Shown: positions 9,442 through 17,666 of the stretch, one piece after another
Numbering within the stretch: the stretch's first letter is position 1
How the letters are laid out: each line of letters begins with the position of its first letter
DNA from: Streptomyces aurantiacus
GTDB lineage: Bacteria > Actinomycetota > Actinomycetes > Streptomycetales > Streptomycetaceae
Assembly: GCF_027107535.1 (NCBI RefSeq)
Contig: NZ_CP114283.1
Coordinates: forward strand, 930,001 to 994,000
DNA length: 64,000 bases
Reading direction: 5' to 3'
Notes under the pieces: generated by a model
What the model saw: the letters and a program-made list of their open reading frames with translations, nothing else
The model's database searches: none
What the model was told of the DNA's origin: nothing
Position numbers and translations under genes: made by a program

Positions 9442-9458
9442 AACGCAACCGTCTCGTC
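9442..9458. promoter_or_regulatory. Palindromic operator 2, probable TetR site
   Basis: AACGCAACCGTCTCGTC shares the ACG-N2-AC-C-GT-N2-CGT core with operator 1. It lies just upstream of the TATGCT box (9469-9474) that precedes the regulator's ATG, covering the expected -35 region, so binding should block the regulator's own promoter. Confidence 0.6.
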
Positions 9459-9481
9459 GTGACGCCCCTATGCTGTTCCGC

Positions 9482-10114
9482 ATGACGAACGCCGACGGAG
9501 CCGCCGAGAACCCGCAGCAGCCGCGCCGCAGGGCGCCCGCCGGGGCGGCGGTGCTCCGGGAGGACGTCACGGAGGCCATCAGGACGGCCGTCTTCGAGGA
9601 GCTCGCGTCCGTCGGGTACGCGCGGATGTCCATCGAGGGGATCGCGCGCCGCGCGGGTGTCGGCAAGACCGCGGTCTACCGCCGGTGGCGGTCCAAGCTG
9701 CACCTGGTGCTCGACCTGGTCTCCGCCGTCGCCGTACAGGGACTGCCCGCGCCCGACACCGGCACCCTGGAGGGCGACCTGCGGCTGCTGTACGAGGTCA
9801 CCTCACGCGCCCTGCGTCACCCTGTCGCCTCGCAGGTCATCCCCGATCTCCAGGCCGAGGCCGCCCGTAACCCGGAGATCGCGGAGGCCATGCGGAAGGC
9901 GCTGCGGGAGGGCCAGGAAAGCGTCGCGAGCGGCATCGTCGCCGCCGCTCAGGCCCGCGGCGAGGTCCGGCCGGGGATCGACGGTGAACTGGCCCTCGAC
10001 GTGATCTCCGGACCGCTCTACTGGCGTGCGGTGGTGATCCGCGGACCGAAGCTGCCCAAGGGACATCTGGAGAGTCTGACGCGGGCCACGGTGGCGGCGC
10101 TCAAGGCTTTGTAG
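9482..10114 (+). CDS. TetR/AcrR family transcriptional regulator
   Basis: This 210-residue DNA-binding repressor carries the N-terminal helix-turn-helix at about residues 25-70 (MSIEGIARRAGVGKTAVYRRW) and a helical ligand-binding domain behind it. It is divergent from the TagGH-type exporter genes, and two tandem copies of one palindrome lie between them, so it probably represses both itself and the exporter. The ATG at 9482 was chosen because TATGCT (TAnnnT) lies 7 bases upstream, suggesting a leaderless transcript. An in-frame ATG at 9470 lies inside that box. The ligand is unknown. Confidence 0.88.
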   Translation: MTNADGAAENPQQPRRRAPAGAAVLREDVTEAIRTAVFEELASVGYARMSIEGIARRAGVGKTAVYRRWRSKLHLVLDLVSAVAVQGLPAPDTGTLEGDLRLLYEVTSRALRHPVASQVIPDLQAEAARNPEIAEAMRKALREGQESVASGIVAAAQARGEVRPGIDGELALDVISGPLYWRAVVIRGPKLPKGHLESLTRATVAALKAL

Positions 10115-10264
10115 GCGGGCGCGGACCGGTGCTCCACGTGCGGGCGACGGGGTCGGCGCCCAGCTCCGGGCACCTCTCGGAGGGCGCCGTGCCCCTGTAG
10201 CGTCCGGATCGTTGTCATCCACGCCTCACCCTCAGGGCCTTCGGGGGCGCATACTGGAATCACG

Positions 10265-10486
10265 ATGACGAAGCCATCCGCGCCCCGGCGCCACCTGTCC
10301 ACCAGTCCCTTCAAAGCTCCGGTTGTCCCGGTCGCCAAGCACTTCGCCCTCGGCGACCGTGTGACGCACGACCAGTTCGGCCTGGGCAGGATTGTCGGCG
10401 TCGAGGAGGGCATCGCGATGCTCGTCGACTTCGGCTCCCGCCAGGCCCGTATCGTCAGCCCCTACACCCGTATGGACAAGCTCTGA
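10265..10486 (+). CDS. Small protein resembling the C-terminal Tudor-like domain of UvrD/PcrA helicases
   Basis: This 73-residue protein has a basic, disordered N-terminus of about 25 residues, then a compact beta-rich module: GDRVTHDQFGLGRIVGVEEG (residues 30-49), a short hydrophobic strand and a final YTRMDKL. This pattern (G-D-x-V-x-H-x-x-F-G-x-G, then a strand pair) is that of the SH3/Tudor-like domain ending PcrA/UvrD helicases and is also reminiscent of CarD-type RNA-polymerase-binding folds. A free-standing copy could bind RNA polymerase or nucleic acid; that is inference. GGAA 6 bases before the ATG may serve as ribosome-binding site. It appears to be a single-gene unit ending in a hairpin. 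Confidence 0.8.
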   Translation: MTKPSAPRRHLSTSPFKAPVVPVAKHFALGDRVTHDQFGLGRIVGVEEGIAMLVDFGSRQARIVSPYTRMDKL

Positions 10487-10500
10487 CGGGACCCGTCCGA

Positions 10501-10551
10501 GCACTCTCGCCGCGGCCCAGGACCACGTCCGGCCCGCGGCGAGTGCGTTTT
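10501..10551. terminator. Terminator hairpin between convergent genes
   Basis: GCACTC(T)CGCCGCGG (10501-10515) pairs with CCGCGGCGAGTGC (10534-10546), followed by TTTT at 10548-10551. It should stop transcription from the 73-aa gene and possibly from galE. Confidence 0.75.
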
Positions 10552-10574
10552 CGGGAGCCTGTACGGGCTCCTGA

Positions 10575-11570
10575 CTAGTCCTGCCGCCGGGCCTGCGGAT
10601 GCAGCCGCACCCAGCCCTCCCAGGCCGACGTGATCATGTCGTCGAGGCCGTACTTCGCCTTCCAGGCGAGCTCCGCGGCGATGCGGTCGGCGCCCGCGAC
10701 CACCCGGGCGGGGTCACCGGGCCGGCGGGGAGCGACCATCGGCGCGAGGGTGTGGCCGGTGATCTCGTTGATCCGGTCGATCATCCGGCGGACCGAGACT
10801 CCCTCGCCACGGCCGATGTTCAGGGTCAGGTCGGTGCCGGGGGCCGCGGCGAGACGGCGGGCGGCCGCCACATGGGCCTCCGCCAGGTCGACGACGTGGA
10901 TGTAGTCGCGCACGCACGTGCCGTCCGGGGTCGCGTAGTCGTCGCCGAAGATCCGCGGGGGCTCGCCCGCCGTGAGCTTCTCGAAGACCATCGGCACGAG
11001 GTTGAAGACGCCCACGTCGGCCAGTTCCGGGGCCGCCGCCCCCGCCACGTTGAAGTAGCGCAGGGAGGCCGTCGACAGGCCGTGCGCGCGGCCCGTGGCA
11101 CGGACCAGCCACTCGCCGGCGAGCTTGGTCTCGCCGTACGGGCTCATCGGCACACAGGGCGTCTCCTCGGTCACGAGGGCCCCTTCTCGCGCGGCGGACG
11201 GCATGCCGTACACCGCCGCGGAGGACGAGAACACGAAGGACGGCACCGCAGCGGCCGTGACCGCCCGGAGCAGCACCCGCAGCCCCTCGACGTTCTCGCG
11301 GTAGTAGTGCAGCGGCAGTTCCACCGACTCGCCCACCTGCTTCTTCGCCGCCAGGTGCACGACACCGGTGACTGCGTGGTCCCCGATCGCCCGGGCCACC
11401 CGCTCCCCGTCCAGGGTCGAACCGACGACGAGCGGCACCCCGTCCGGGACGCGCTCGGCGATCCCGGTGGACAGGTCGTCGTACACCACGGCCCGTTCGC
11501 CCGCCTCGGTCATCGCGCGGACGACGTGCGCCCCGATGTATCCGGCGCCGCCGGTGATCAGCCAGGTCAT
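10575..11570 (-). CDS. galE: UDP-glucose 4-epimerase
   Basis: This 331-residue cytoplasmic short-chain dehydrogenase/reductase interconverts UDP-glucose and UDP-galactose using bound NAD. The N-terminal Rossmann motif GGAGYIG lies at residues 7-13. The SSSAAVYG strand and the YGETK catalytic Tyr-x3-Lys (about residue 146) are intact, and SLRYFNVAGA and the RDYIHVVDLA signature follow. GAGGGGA about 9 bases before the ATG is the ribosome-binding site. It lies among wall-polymer glycosyltransferases, so it probably supplies UDP-galactose for the polymer rather than serving only galactose catabolism. Confidence 0.93.
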   Translation of the reverse strand: MTWLITGGAGYIGAHVVRAMTEAGERAVVYDDLSTGIAERVPDGVPLVVGSTLDGERVARAIGDHAVTGVVHLAAKKQVGESVELPLHYYRENVEGLRVLLRAVTAAAVPSFVFSSSAAVYGMPSAAREGALVTEETPCVPMSPYGETKLAGEWLVRATGRAHGLSTASLRYFNVAGAAAPELADVGVFNLVPMVFEKLTAGEPPRIFGDDYATPDGTCVRDYIHVVDLAEAHVAAARRLAAAPGTDLTLNIGRGEGVSVRRMIDRINEITGHTLAPMVAPRRPGDPARVVAGADRIAAELAWKAKYGLDDMITSAWEGWVRLHPQARRQD

Positions 11571-11704
11571 CTACGCCCGTCCCCTCGTATGTCCTCGTGA
11601 TGCGGATGTGGATGCGGATTGCGGATCGGTGGTCGCGTACCGGTTCGTGTACGCGGGCGCGTCCCGGAAGGCGCCCGGCACGCGTGCGCGTGCCGGTGGT
11701 CGTA

Positions 11705-13354
11705 TCAGTGAAGCAAACGCCTCACCCTGCGGCCCAGCACGGCCGCCACGCCCCGCAGGCCCGGCGCGATCCGCAGGGCGAGCGAGCCCGCACGGGTCGC
11801 GTACGGCTGGAGGAGCAGCACGCCGTGCCGGCCGCTCGGCACGACCGACCGGCGCAGCAGCCCCGGGCCCGCGCTCGCGTGCGCGGTGGTCTCACGGACC
11901 GTGCCGTCGTGGAAGCGCAGGCGCAGCCGCAGGTCCCAGGTGCCGGAGCCGAGCGCCGCGAGGTCGACCGGCGTCTCGGCCGTCCAGGAACCGGGACCGG
12001 GACCGGAGCCTTCGTCGGCGGGACCGGTGGCGTCCGGCAGGAACTCCGCGGTGAGGGCGAGCCCGGCCGTCCCGTCCCGCCGGCTCACGAACTCGGCTTC
12101 GACGGACGCGGGCGCCGCGTCCGCCATCCGCCCGTACAGCTCGTGCAGACGCAGTCGCAGCCGGGTGCCACGCGCGCGTGGCCGCAGTTCCGCGTCGACC
12201 GCCACAGGAAGGAGGTGCACAGGCCGGAACAGCAGGTGTTCCAGCGTGACGCGCGGCAGACCGGCCGACCAGACCGGCGTCCCGTCCGCGGCCCGCGCGT
12301 ACGGCGGCCGCAGCCGGGCCGGGCGGGCCGCGACCTCCTTCACCCGGGTCAGGTCGCACGGCTTCTCGGAGGCCAGCACCACCTGCGCGATCACCCTCCC
12401 GGGCGCCGGGGCGAGCGCGAAGTCACCCGCGTCGAACGTCGCCAGGTAGGCGCGTGTGAGGGCCCACCACTCACGCCGGTACCCGGGGCCGCGCAGATCC
12501 AGCTCGCGCGCGTACATCCGCAGCGCATGGTCGAGGAACCTCGCCCGCGACGCCCGGGCCAGCCGCTTCTCACCGGCGCCCAGGAGGGTGTCGTACGCCA
12601 GGGCGTGCGCGGTGATCCTGGCCCGCCAGTTGTCCACGCCCGACCTGTCCAGCGAGATCGACAGCCGCTCGGCGCTGCGGCGCACGTGCCAGACGTACAC
12701 CCTGTCCGGAATCAGCGCCATGCGCGGACCGGCGGCGAGCACGCGCGCGGTGAAGACGAAGTCCTCGTACGGGAAGCGCCCCTCGGGGAAGCGGATGCCG
12801 TGCTCGCGCAGGAAGGCGGTGCGGTACAGCTTGTTGACGCACAGCGTGTCGTGGACGAGACGGGTGCGCCGCGACGGGACGGTCACCAGGGCGGTCCTGG
12901 CGTACAGCTCGGGCTGCCAGGGGACCTCACGGCCGGACGGCAGTTCGCGGCGCACGCACAGGCCGGCCGCGACCTCGGCTCCCCGCCCGGCGGCCGCGTC
13001 CAGAAGCGCGTCCACCGCGCCGGGCGGCAGCACGTCGTCGCTGTCCAGGAACATCACGTACGGAGCGGTGGTGGCGTCGATCCCGTCGTTGCGCGGGCTG
13101 CCGCAGCCGCCGCTGTTGACCTTGCGGCGGACGACCCTGAGGCGCGGCTCGTCGAGCGCGAGGCGGTCCAGGAGGTCCGCGCTCCCGTCGGCCGAGCAGT
13201 CGTCCACGGCGATCACCTCGCGGACCGAGGCTCCCTGCGCGAGCGCCGAGCGCACCGCCTCCGTCACGTGGGCGGCGTCGTCGTACCCGATGACGACGAC
13301 GCACACCTGCGACTGGCGGGAGGGTCCGGCTGGCACGGCTCGCATGGCTTCCAT
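11705..13354 (-). CDS. GT2 glycosyltransferase with C-terminal beta-rich accessory module
   Basis: This 549-residue protein has an N-terminal GT-A family 2 domain with VDDCSADGS, NSGGCGSPRNDG, DSDD and FPYEDFVF, so all key acidic positions are present. A helical stretch follows, then a beta-rich module (about 340-530) with the DLRLRL pattern seen also in the middle of the 3432-6299 protein. The arrangement equals the first 60% of that protein without its TagF domain, so this enzyme should add a sugar but not a polyol phosphate. The ATG at 13354 lies 8 bases after TACTAT on the minus strand and lacks a ribosome-binding site. A second ATG at 13345 is possible. Confidence 0.88.
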   Translation of the reverse strand: MEAMRAVPAGPSRQSQVCVVVIGYDDAAHVTEAVRSALAQGASVREVIAVDDCSADGSADLLDRLALDEPRLRVVRRKVNSGGCGSPRNDGIDATTAPYVMFLDSDDVLPPGAVDALLDAAAGRGAEVAAGLCVRRELPSGREVPWQPELYARTALVTVPSRRTRLVHDTLCVNKLYRTAFLREHGIRFPEGRFPYEDFVFTARVLAAGPRMALIPDRVYVWHVRRSAERLSISLDRSGVDNWRARITAHALAYDTLLGAGEKRLARASRARFLDHALRMYARELDLRGPGYRREWWALTRAYLATFDAGDFALAPAPGRVIAQVVLASEKPCDLTRVKEVAARPARLRPPYARAADGTPVWSAGLPRVTLEHLLFRPVHLLPVAVDAELRPRARGTRLRLRLHELYGRMADAAPASVEAEFVSRRDGTAGLALTAEFLPDATGPADEGSGPGPGSWTAETPVDLAALGSGTWDLRLRLRFHDGTVRETTAHASAGPGLLRRSVVPSGRHGVLLLQPYATRAGSLALRIAPGLRGVAAVLGRRVRRLLH

Positions 13355-13389
13355 GGGGCGGAATAGTAGGTACTGAGAGTAATTTTCCG

Positions 13390-14700
13390 TTAAGAGGCGC
13401 TTACTGTCTCATGGGGAAGATGGTGGGAATTGTGCGAGGGTTCCGTGCCCTCGGGCCGAATGGCGGCGGGCGGGGCCGCGGCCGTCCACAGGCGGTGGAA
13501 GGAGAGCGCGGCGGCCGTCACCAGCAGGCCGTTGCGGACGAGCATCAGCGTGGAGCCCGTCCAGGTGCAGGCCACGACGTCGTCGTACAGGACGGGGTAC
13601 GCGAGGGCGCTGACCGCGGTGGCGGCCGTGATCAGCGCGGCCACCGGACGCTGGGTGGTGTGCCGGGAGGTCAGGCACACGGCGGCCAGGCCGATCAGCC
13701 ACACCATGTACTGGGGGCTGATCACCCGGCTCGTCACGGTGAACAGGAGCACGGCGCTGAGCGCGGCGTCGTACGGGGTCGCCGGCGTCCAGCGCCGCGC
13801 GCGCAGCCGCCACAGCAGCAGGCCGCCGAAGGCGACGACGGTGAGCGCGAGCGAGGCCGCGGCGATCGAGGTGACGTACGGTCCGGTGAACTCCATCGCG
13901 CCGTACCGGTAGCCCACGCGCCCCGGCCAGCCCGCGTGGCGCGCGAAGGACAGGACCGTGCCGCCGAGCGACTCGATCTGCACGCCCCGGCCGCCCTGCT
14001 GGCGCAGGAAGTCGAAGGGGTCGCGGAAGAGGGTGGCGAGAGCGAGCAGCAGCACGCCCGCGGTCACCGCGGCCGACGTCCAGGCCTCCTTCGTCGTACG
14101 CCCCCTGGGGGTGCCGATCAGGGCCAGCGCGGGCCACACCTTCACGAGGGCGCCCAGCGCGGCGAACACCCCGCACGCGCGCGTGGAGCGCGACAGCGTC
14201 AACAGGGAGATGACCGCGAGGGCGGTGACCTGTACGTCGTAGCGGGCGAGGGGGATGTGCAGAAGGAGCGGCAGGACCGCGGTCCACAGCGCCGCGCCGC
14301 GCAGGCTGCGGCCCGTGCGGGTCCCCGCGCGCGTGAGGGCGACGGTGACCAGGAGGTCGGTGGCCAGGGTGAGGACCACGAACGCCTGGAAGTACGTCAG
14401 CCCCGGCAGCAGCCCCGGGGACAGCAGGACGGGGCCCGCGCCCGGCGGGTACTGCCACAGCCGGTCGCCCGCCGGGAACGTGCCGTCGGCGAGGACGCCG
14501 TACCAGCGGGCGTACAGGTCGTGCACCTCGCGCGCGACGCCGCCGACGCCGAGAGGGGCTCGGCCGTCCTGGAGGAGCAGCCACAGCATCAGGACGCGGG
14601 TGGCCGTCCAGGCGGCGGCGAGGGGGAGCAGGCGGGGCATCGTCCGGGAGGCGGTCCGGAGCTTCATCCAGGGCTTCATCGAGGGGATCGTAAGCCGCAC
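13390..14700 (-). CDS. GT87-like polytopic glycosyltransferase (GT-C fold)
   Basis: This roughly 436-residue integral membrane protein has about ten hydrophobic segments. An early extracytoplasmic loop contains the DLYARWYGVL and FPAGDRLWQYPPGA stretch, and LARYDVQVTALAVISLL matches the region conserved in GT87 mannosyltransferases. Such enzymes use polyprenyl-phosphate sugars on the outer face of the membrane. It is divergent from another GT-C gene across a 69-base AT-richer promoter region, and leads toward the GT2 gene downstream with a 35-base gap. An internal ATG at 14679 is an alternative start. The sugar is unknown. Confidence 0.8.
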   Translation of the reverse strand: MRLTIPSMKPWMKLRTASRTMPRLLPLAAAWTATRVLMLWLLLQDGRAPLGVGGVAREVHDLYARWYGVLADGTFPAGDRLWQYPPGAGPVLLSPGLLPGLTYFQAFVVLTLATDLLVTVALTRAGTRTGRSLRGAALWTAVLPLLLHIPLARYDVQVTALAVISLLTLSRSTRACGVFAALGALVKVWPALALIGTPRGRTTKEAWTSAAVTAGVLLLALATLFRDPFDFLRQQGGRGVQIESLGGTVLSFARHAGWPGRVGYRYGAMEFTGPYVTSIAAASLALTVVAFGGLLLWRLRARRWTPATPYDAALSAVLLFTVTSRVISPQYMVWLIGLAAVCLTSRHTTQRPVAALITAATAVSALAYPVLYDDVVACTWTGSTLMLVRNGLLVTAAALSFHRLWTAAAPPAAIRPEGTEPSHNSHHLPHETVSAS

Positions 14701-14769
14701 TGATGCCTATAGCGTCTGATGACGAGTCAATCACTAACAAAGGTTTGCTAATAGCACAAAATCGGGTGC

Positions 14770-16488
14770 ATGGCCGTCAAGTGTCCGCAGGTCGTCGTTC
14801 CAGCCTCCGCCCCCGCGCCCGCCTCCTCCGCCTCCTCCGCTTCCTCCGGTCCGTCCGCTCCCTTCACGGTCGCCTCCGCCTCCGCCGTCGCCGTGCTCGT
14901 GCCCGTGCTCGTCATGTTCGGGATCGGTCTGTGGGGGATCGACCGCGGGGGGATGTGGCGCGACGAGGCGGTCACCTTCCAGGTGGCGCGGCGCTCGCTG
15001 CCGCAGATCTGGCATCTGCTGCACTCCGTGGACGCGGTGCACGGCCTCTACTACCTCCTCATGCACCCCGTGCTCGCCGTCCACGCCGACGAAATCGCCC
15101 TGCGCCTCCCGTCGCTCTGCGCGGCCGCCGTGACGGCGGGTCTCGTCGCGGCCCTGGGGACACGGCTCGCCCGCCCGAGGGTCGGACTGTGGGCGGGTCT
15201 GCTGTACGCGGTGACACCCATGGTCGGGCACTTCGCGCAGGAGGGCCGGTCGTACGCCCTGGTCGCCGCCGGGGCCGCGGGGTCGACCCTGCTGCTCGTG
15301 CGGGCGGTGCACGCTGCCGGCAGCGGCGGGCCACGCGCGCGCGTGCCCGCCTGGTGCGCGTACGGAGGGGCCGTCGCCGTCACCGTCCTGCTCCACGAGC
15401 TGGCCGTCCTGATCCTGCTCGCGCACGCCGCCACGCTGGCCCTCGCGCGGATGCCCCGCCGCGTGTGGCGGGGCTGGGCACGCGCCGCCGGGGCCGTGCT
15501 CCTCGTGCTGCTCCCGCTCGCGCTGGTCTCCAGCGGCCAGGCGGGTCAGGTCGCCTGGCTCAGACCGCCCGGCGGCGACACGGTCGAGAGCCTCCTGCGC
15601 GCCTTCACGGGGCCGACCCAGCCGGTCCTCGGCCCGTACCTGCTGCTGATCGCCCTCGCCCTCGCCCTGCGCGCCCCGCTCACCCGCCGCGGCGAACTCT
15701 CCCTCCCCGCGGTCGCCCTCCCGCTGCTGCTCCTCCCGCCCGCGACCCTCCTCGCGGTGTCGCGCCACTGGCCGCTCTACGACGACCGGTACGTGCTGTA
15801 CGCGCTCGCGGGGGCGCCACTCCTGGCGGCGGCGGGAGCGGACCGCCTGCTCGGCGCGGCTGCCCGCCTGCGCCTCCCGGCACGGCACCTGCGGGCCCCG
15901 GCCGACGCCGAGGGTGCCGCCCCGGGCCCCGCACGAGACGACCGCACGGCCCCCGCACGAGACGCGGCCCCGGCCCTCCCGCGGGCCTTCCGGGCGCGGT
16001 ACGGCGCCGCGCTCCTCGGTGTGGTGGCCGTCGTTCTCGCCTTCGTGTCGCAGGTTTCCGTCCTGCGTGAGGACCGGGACCCCGACCGTCGCCCCGACAA
16101 CCTCGCCGCCGTCTCCGCCGCGGCCGCCCAGCGGATGAGCCCCGGCGACCCCGTGCTCTTCCTCCCGGCGATCGGCAGGCGCGCGGCGGTGGCGTACCCG
16201 AAGGGCTTCCAGGGCACGCGGGACGTCGCGCTGCGGGAGCCCGGGCCCGTCTCCGGAACCCTCTACGGGCGCGAGACCGGCCCCGGCGAACTGCGCCGCA
16301 GACTCGACGGGCTCGACCGCCTGTGGGTGGTCGCCGAGCCCTACGCCCTGAGGCCGTCCTGGCATCCGGCGGAGCCGGCCGAGCAGGTCAAACTCGCCGT
16401 GGTGGGCGAGGAGTTCGTGCCGCGCGCGGAGTTCGTGCGCAAGGGGTCGGTCCTGCGGCTGTACGTGCGCCGGCCCCCGGCCACGTGA
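14770..16488 (+). CDS. GT39/ArnT-like polytopic glycosyltransferase
   Basis: This 572-residue membrane protein starts with a Ser/Ala/Pro-rich leader and one transmembrane segment. The first extracytoplasmic loop carries WRDEAVTFQVARRSL, the Asp-Glu signature of ArnT/Pmt-like GT-C enzymes that take sugars from polyprenyl phosphate. HFAQEGRSYALVA in the third segment region is also typical. About ten further hydrophobic segments precede a soluble C-terminal domain of roughly 130 residues. It probably decorates wall polymer or protein outside the membrane. It is convergent with ohrR, 37 bases away. Confidence 0.82.
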   Translation: MAVKCPQVVVPASAPAPASSASSASSGPSAPFTVASASAVAVLVPVLVMFGIGLWGIDRGGMWRDEAVTFQVARRSLPQIWHLLHSVDAVHGLYYLLMHPVLAVHADEIALRLPSLCAAAVTAGLVAALGTRLARPRVGLWAGLLYAVTPMVGHFAQEGRSYALVAAGAAGSTLLLVRAVHAAGSGGPRARVPAWCAYGGAVAVTVLLHELAVLILLAHAATLALARMPRRVWRGWARAAGAVLLVLLPLALVSSGQAGQVAWLRPPGGDTVESLLRAFTGPTQPVLGPYLLLIALALALRAPLTRRGELSLPAVALPLLLLPPATLLAVSRHWPLYDDRYVLYALAGAPLLAAAGADRLLGAAARLRLPARHLRAPADAEGAAPGPARDDRTAPARDAAPALPRAFRARYGAALLGVVAVVLAFVSQVSVLREDRDPDRRPDNLAAVSAAAAQRMSPGDPVLFLPAIGRRAAVAYPKGFQGTRDVALREPGPVSGTLYGRETGPGELRRRLDGLDRLWVVAEPYALRPSWHPAEPAEQVKLAVVGEEFVPRAEFVRKGSVLRLYVRRPPAT

Positions 16489-16525
16489 GACGCGCGGGCG
16501 AGGTCACGGCCACCCGGCGACGTGA

Positions 16526-17068
16526 TCACCCGCAGCCCGGCGTCTCCTCCAGGTCCGCCGAGTCCAGCGCGCCCGTGAGCTTGTCGAGGCGGGTCCGCAG
16601 TTCGAGGATCTCGGCCAGGTCGAAGCCGGTCGCGGCGGCGATCCGGCGCGGCACGCGCAGGGCCTGCTCGCGCAGGGCCGCGCCCTCGTCCGTGAGGCCG
16701 ACCACCACGGACCGCTCGTCCCGGGCGCTGCGCTCGCGCCGTACGAGACCGGCCGCCTCCAGCCGCTTCAGCAGGGGCGACAGCGTCCCGGAGTCGAGCC
16801 GCAGGTGCTCGCCCACCTGCTTCACGGGCAATTCGCCGTGCTCCCACAGCACGAGCATGACCAGGTACTGGGGGTAGGTGAGCCCCAGGTCCTTGAGGAC
16901 GACGCGGTACACACCGCCGAAGGCGCGCGAGGCGGCGTTCAGGGAGAAGCAGATCTGCTGGTCGAGGCGGAGGAAGTCCTCATCGCGTACGGAGCCGCTC
17001 GCGGCGGGGCCGGAGGATGCGGTCGCCGGGCCGCAGACGGCGGGGTCGGATGCGGGCGTCGTGGTCAT
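16526..17068 (-). CDS. ohrR: Organic peroxide-sensing MarR-family repressor
   Basis: This 180-residue repressor of ohr carries a reactive cysteine at residue 40 in the LDQQICFSLN context that defines the OhrR subfamily. Oxidation of that residue by organic hydroperoxides releases DNA. The winged helix shows LGLTYPQYLVMLVLWE, LDSGTLSPLLKRLE and DERSVVVGLT. The ATG at 17068 was chosen because GGAGA precedes it; an upstream in-frame ATG at 17095 lacks a ribosome-binding site and approaches the operator. The gene is divergent from ohr with an AT-rich palindromic operator between them. Confidence 0.93.
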   Translation of the reverse strand: MTTTPASDPAVCGPATASSGPAASGSVRDEDFLRLDQQICFSLNAASRAFGGVYRVVLKDLGLTYPQYLVMLVLWEHGELPVKQVGEHLRLDSGTLSPLLKRLEAAGLVRRERSARDERSVVVGLTDEGAALREQALRVPRRIAAATGFDLAEILELRTRLDKLTGALDSADLEETPGCG

Positions 17069-17099
17069 GTCTCCAGAGTACCTCCAGCGCGCCATTTAG

Positions 17100-17119
17100 T
17101 TGTGCACAATTTAATTGTG
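17100..17119. promoter_or_regulatory. OhrR operator in the ohrR-ohr divergent region
   Basis: TTGTGCACAA (17100-17109) overlaps the perfect 15-base palindrome CACAATTTAATTGTG (17105-17119). AT-rich sites of this form are the known OhrR targets. A candidate ohr promoter (TTGTGC, 18 bases, CTACTT) is covered by it. Confidence 0.8.
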
Positions 17120-17195
17120 TGCTCTACTTGGGGTCGTGCGGGGGGCCGGACCAAGGCCCGCCGACACGACTTCGACTTTGAGAGGGATGGTTTCC

Positions 17196-17609
17196 ATGGA
17201 CGCGCTCTACACCGCAGTCGCCACCGCCACCCACGGCCGCGAGGGCCGGGCCTACAGCTCCGACGGGCGGCTCGACCTGCAGCTGGGCATACCGGCGGAG
17301 ATGGGCGGCAACGGTCAGGGCACGAACCCCGAGCAGCTGTTCGCCGCCGGTTACTCCGCCTGTTTCGCCAGTGCGCTCGGACTGGTGGGGCGTGCGGCGA
17401 AGGTCGACGTCAGCGAGGCCGCCGTGACCGCCGAGGTCGGCATCGGCAAGCAGGGGGAGGGCTTCGCCCTCGCCGTCACGCTGCGGGTGGAGCTGCCCGA
17501 GTCGGTGGACGTCGAGACCGGTCGCAAGCTGGTCGACCAGGCACACCAGGTGTGCCCCTACTCCAACGCGACCCGCGGCAACATCCCGGTCGAGATCGTC
17601 GTCGAGTAG
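17196..17609 (+). CDS. ohr: Organic hydroperoxide reductase Ohr
   Basis: This 137-residue OsmC/Ohr-family thiol peroxidase reduces organic and fatty-acid hydroperoxides. The two catalytic cysteines are present: C56 in GYSACFASALG and C120 in HQVCPYSNATRGN. The start at 17196 gives a good 9-base spacing from AGAGGG (17181-17186); the ATG at 17187 would leave no space. It is expressed divergently from ohrR and should be derepressed by organic peroxides. It sits inside the wall-polymer region but has no evident link to it. Confidence 0.96.
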   Translation: MDALYTAVATATHGREGRAYSSDGRLDLQLGIPAEMGGNGQGTNPEQLFAAGYSACFASALGLVGRAAKVDVSEAAVTAEVGIGKQGEGFALAVTLRVELPESVDVETGRKLVDQAHQVCPYSNATRGNIPVEIVVE

Positions 17610-17630
17610 TTCTTCTCGCCCTCGGGCGCC

Positions 17631-17658
17631 GGACGGGCCGGAAGGTGTCGGCCCGTCC
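17631..17658. terminator. Hairpin between convergent ohr and membrane-protein genes
   Basis: GGACGGGCC (17631-17639) and GGCCCGTCC (17650-17658) form a perfect 9-base-pair stem with a 10-base loop. There is no T-tract. Confidence 0.6.
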
Positions 17659-17666
17659 GCGGATGC

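Noticed and set aside
17187..17195. ATG at 17187 as the ohr start.
   Set aside because: It would begin one base after AGAGGG, too close to serve; the ATG at 17196 has proper spacing.
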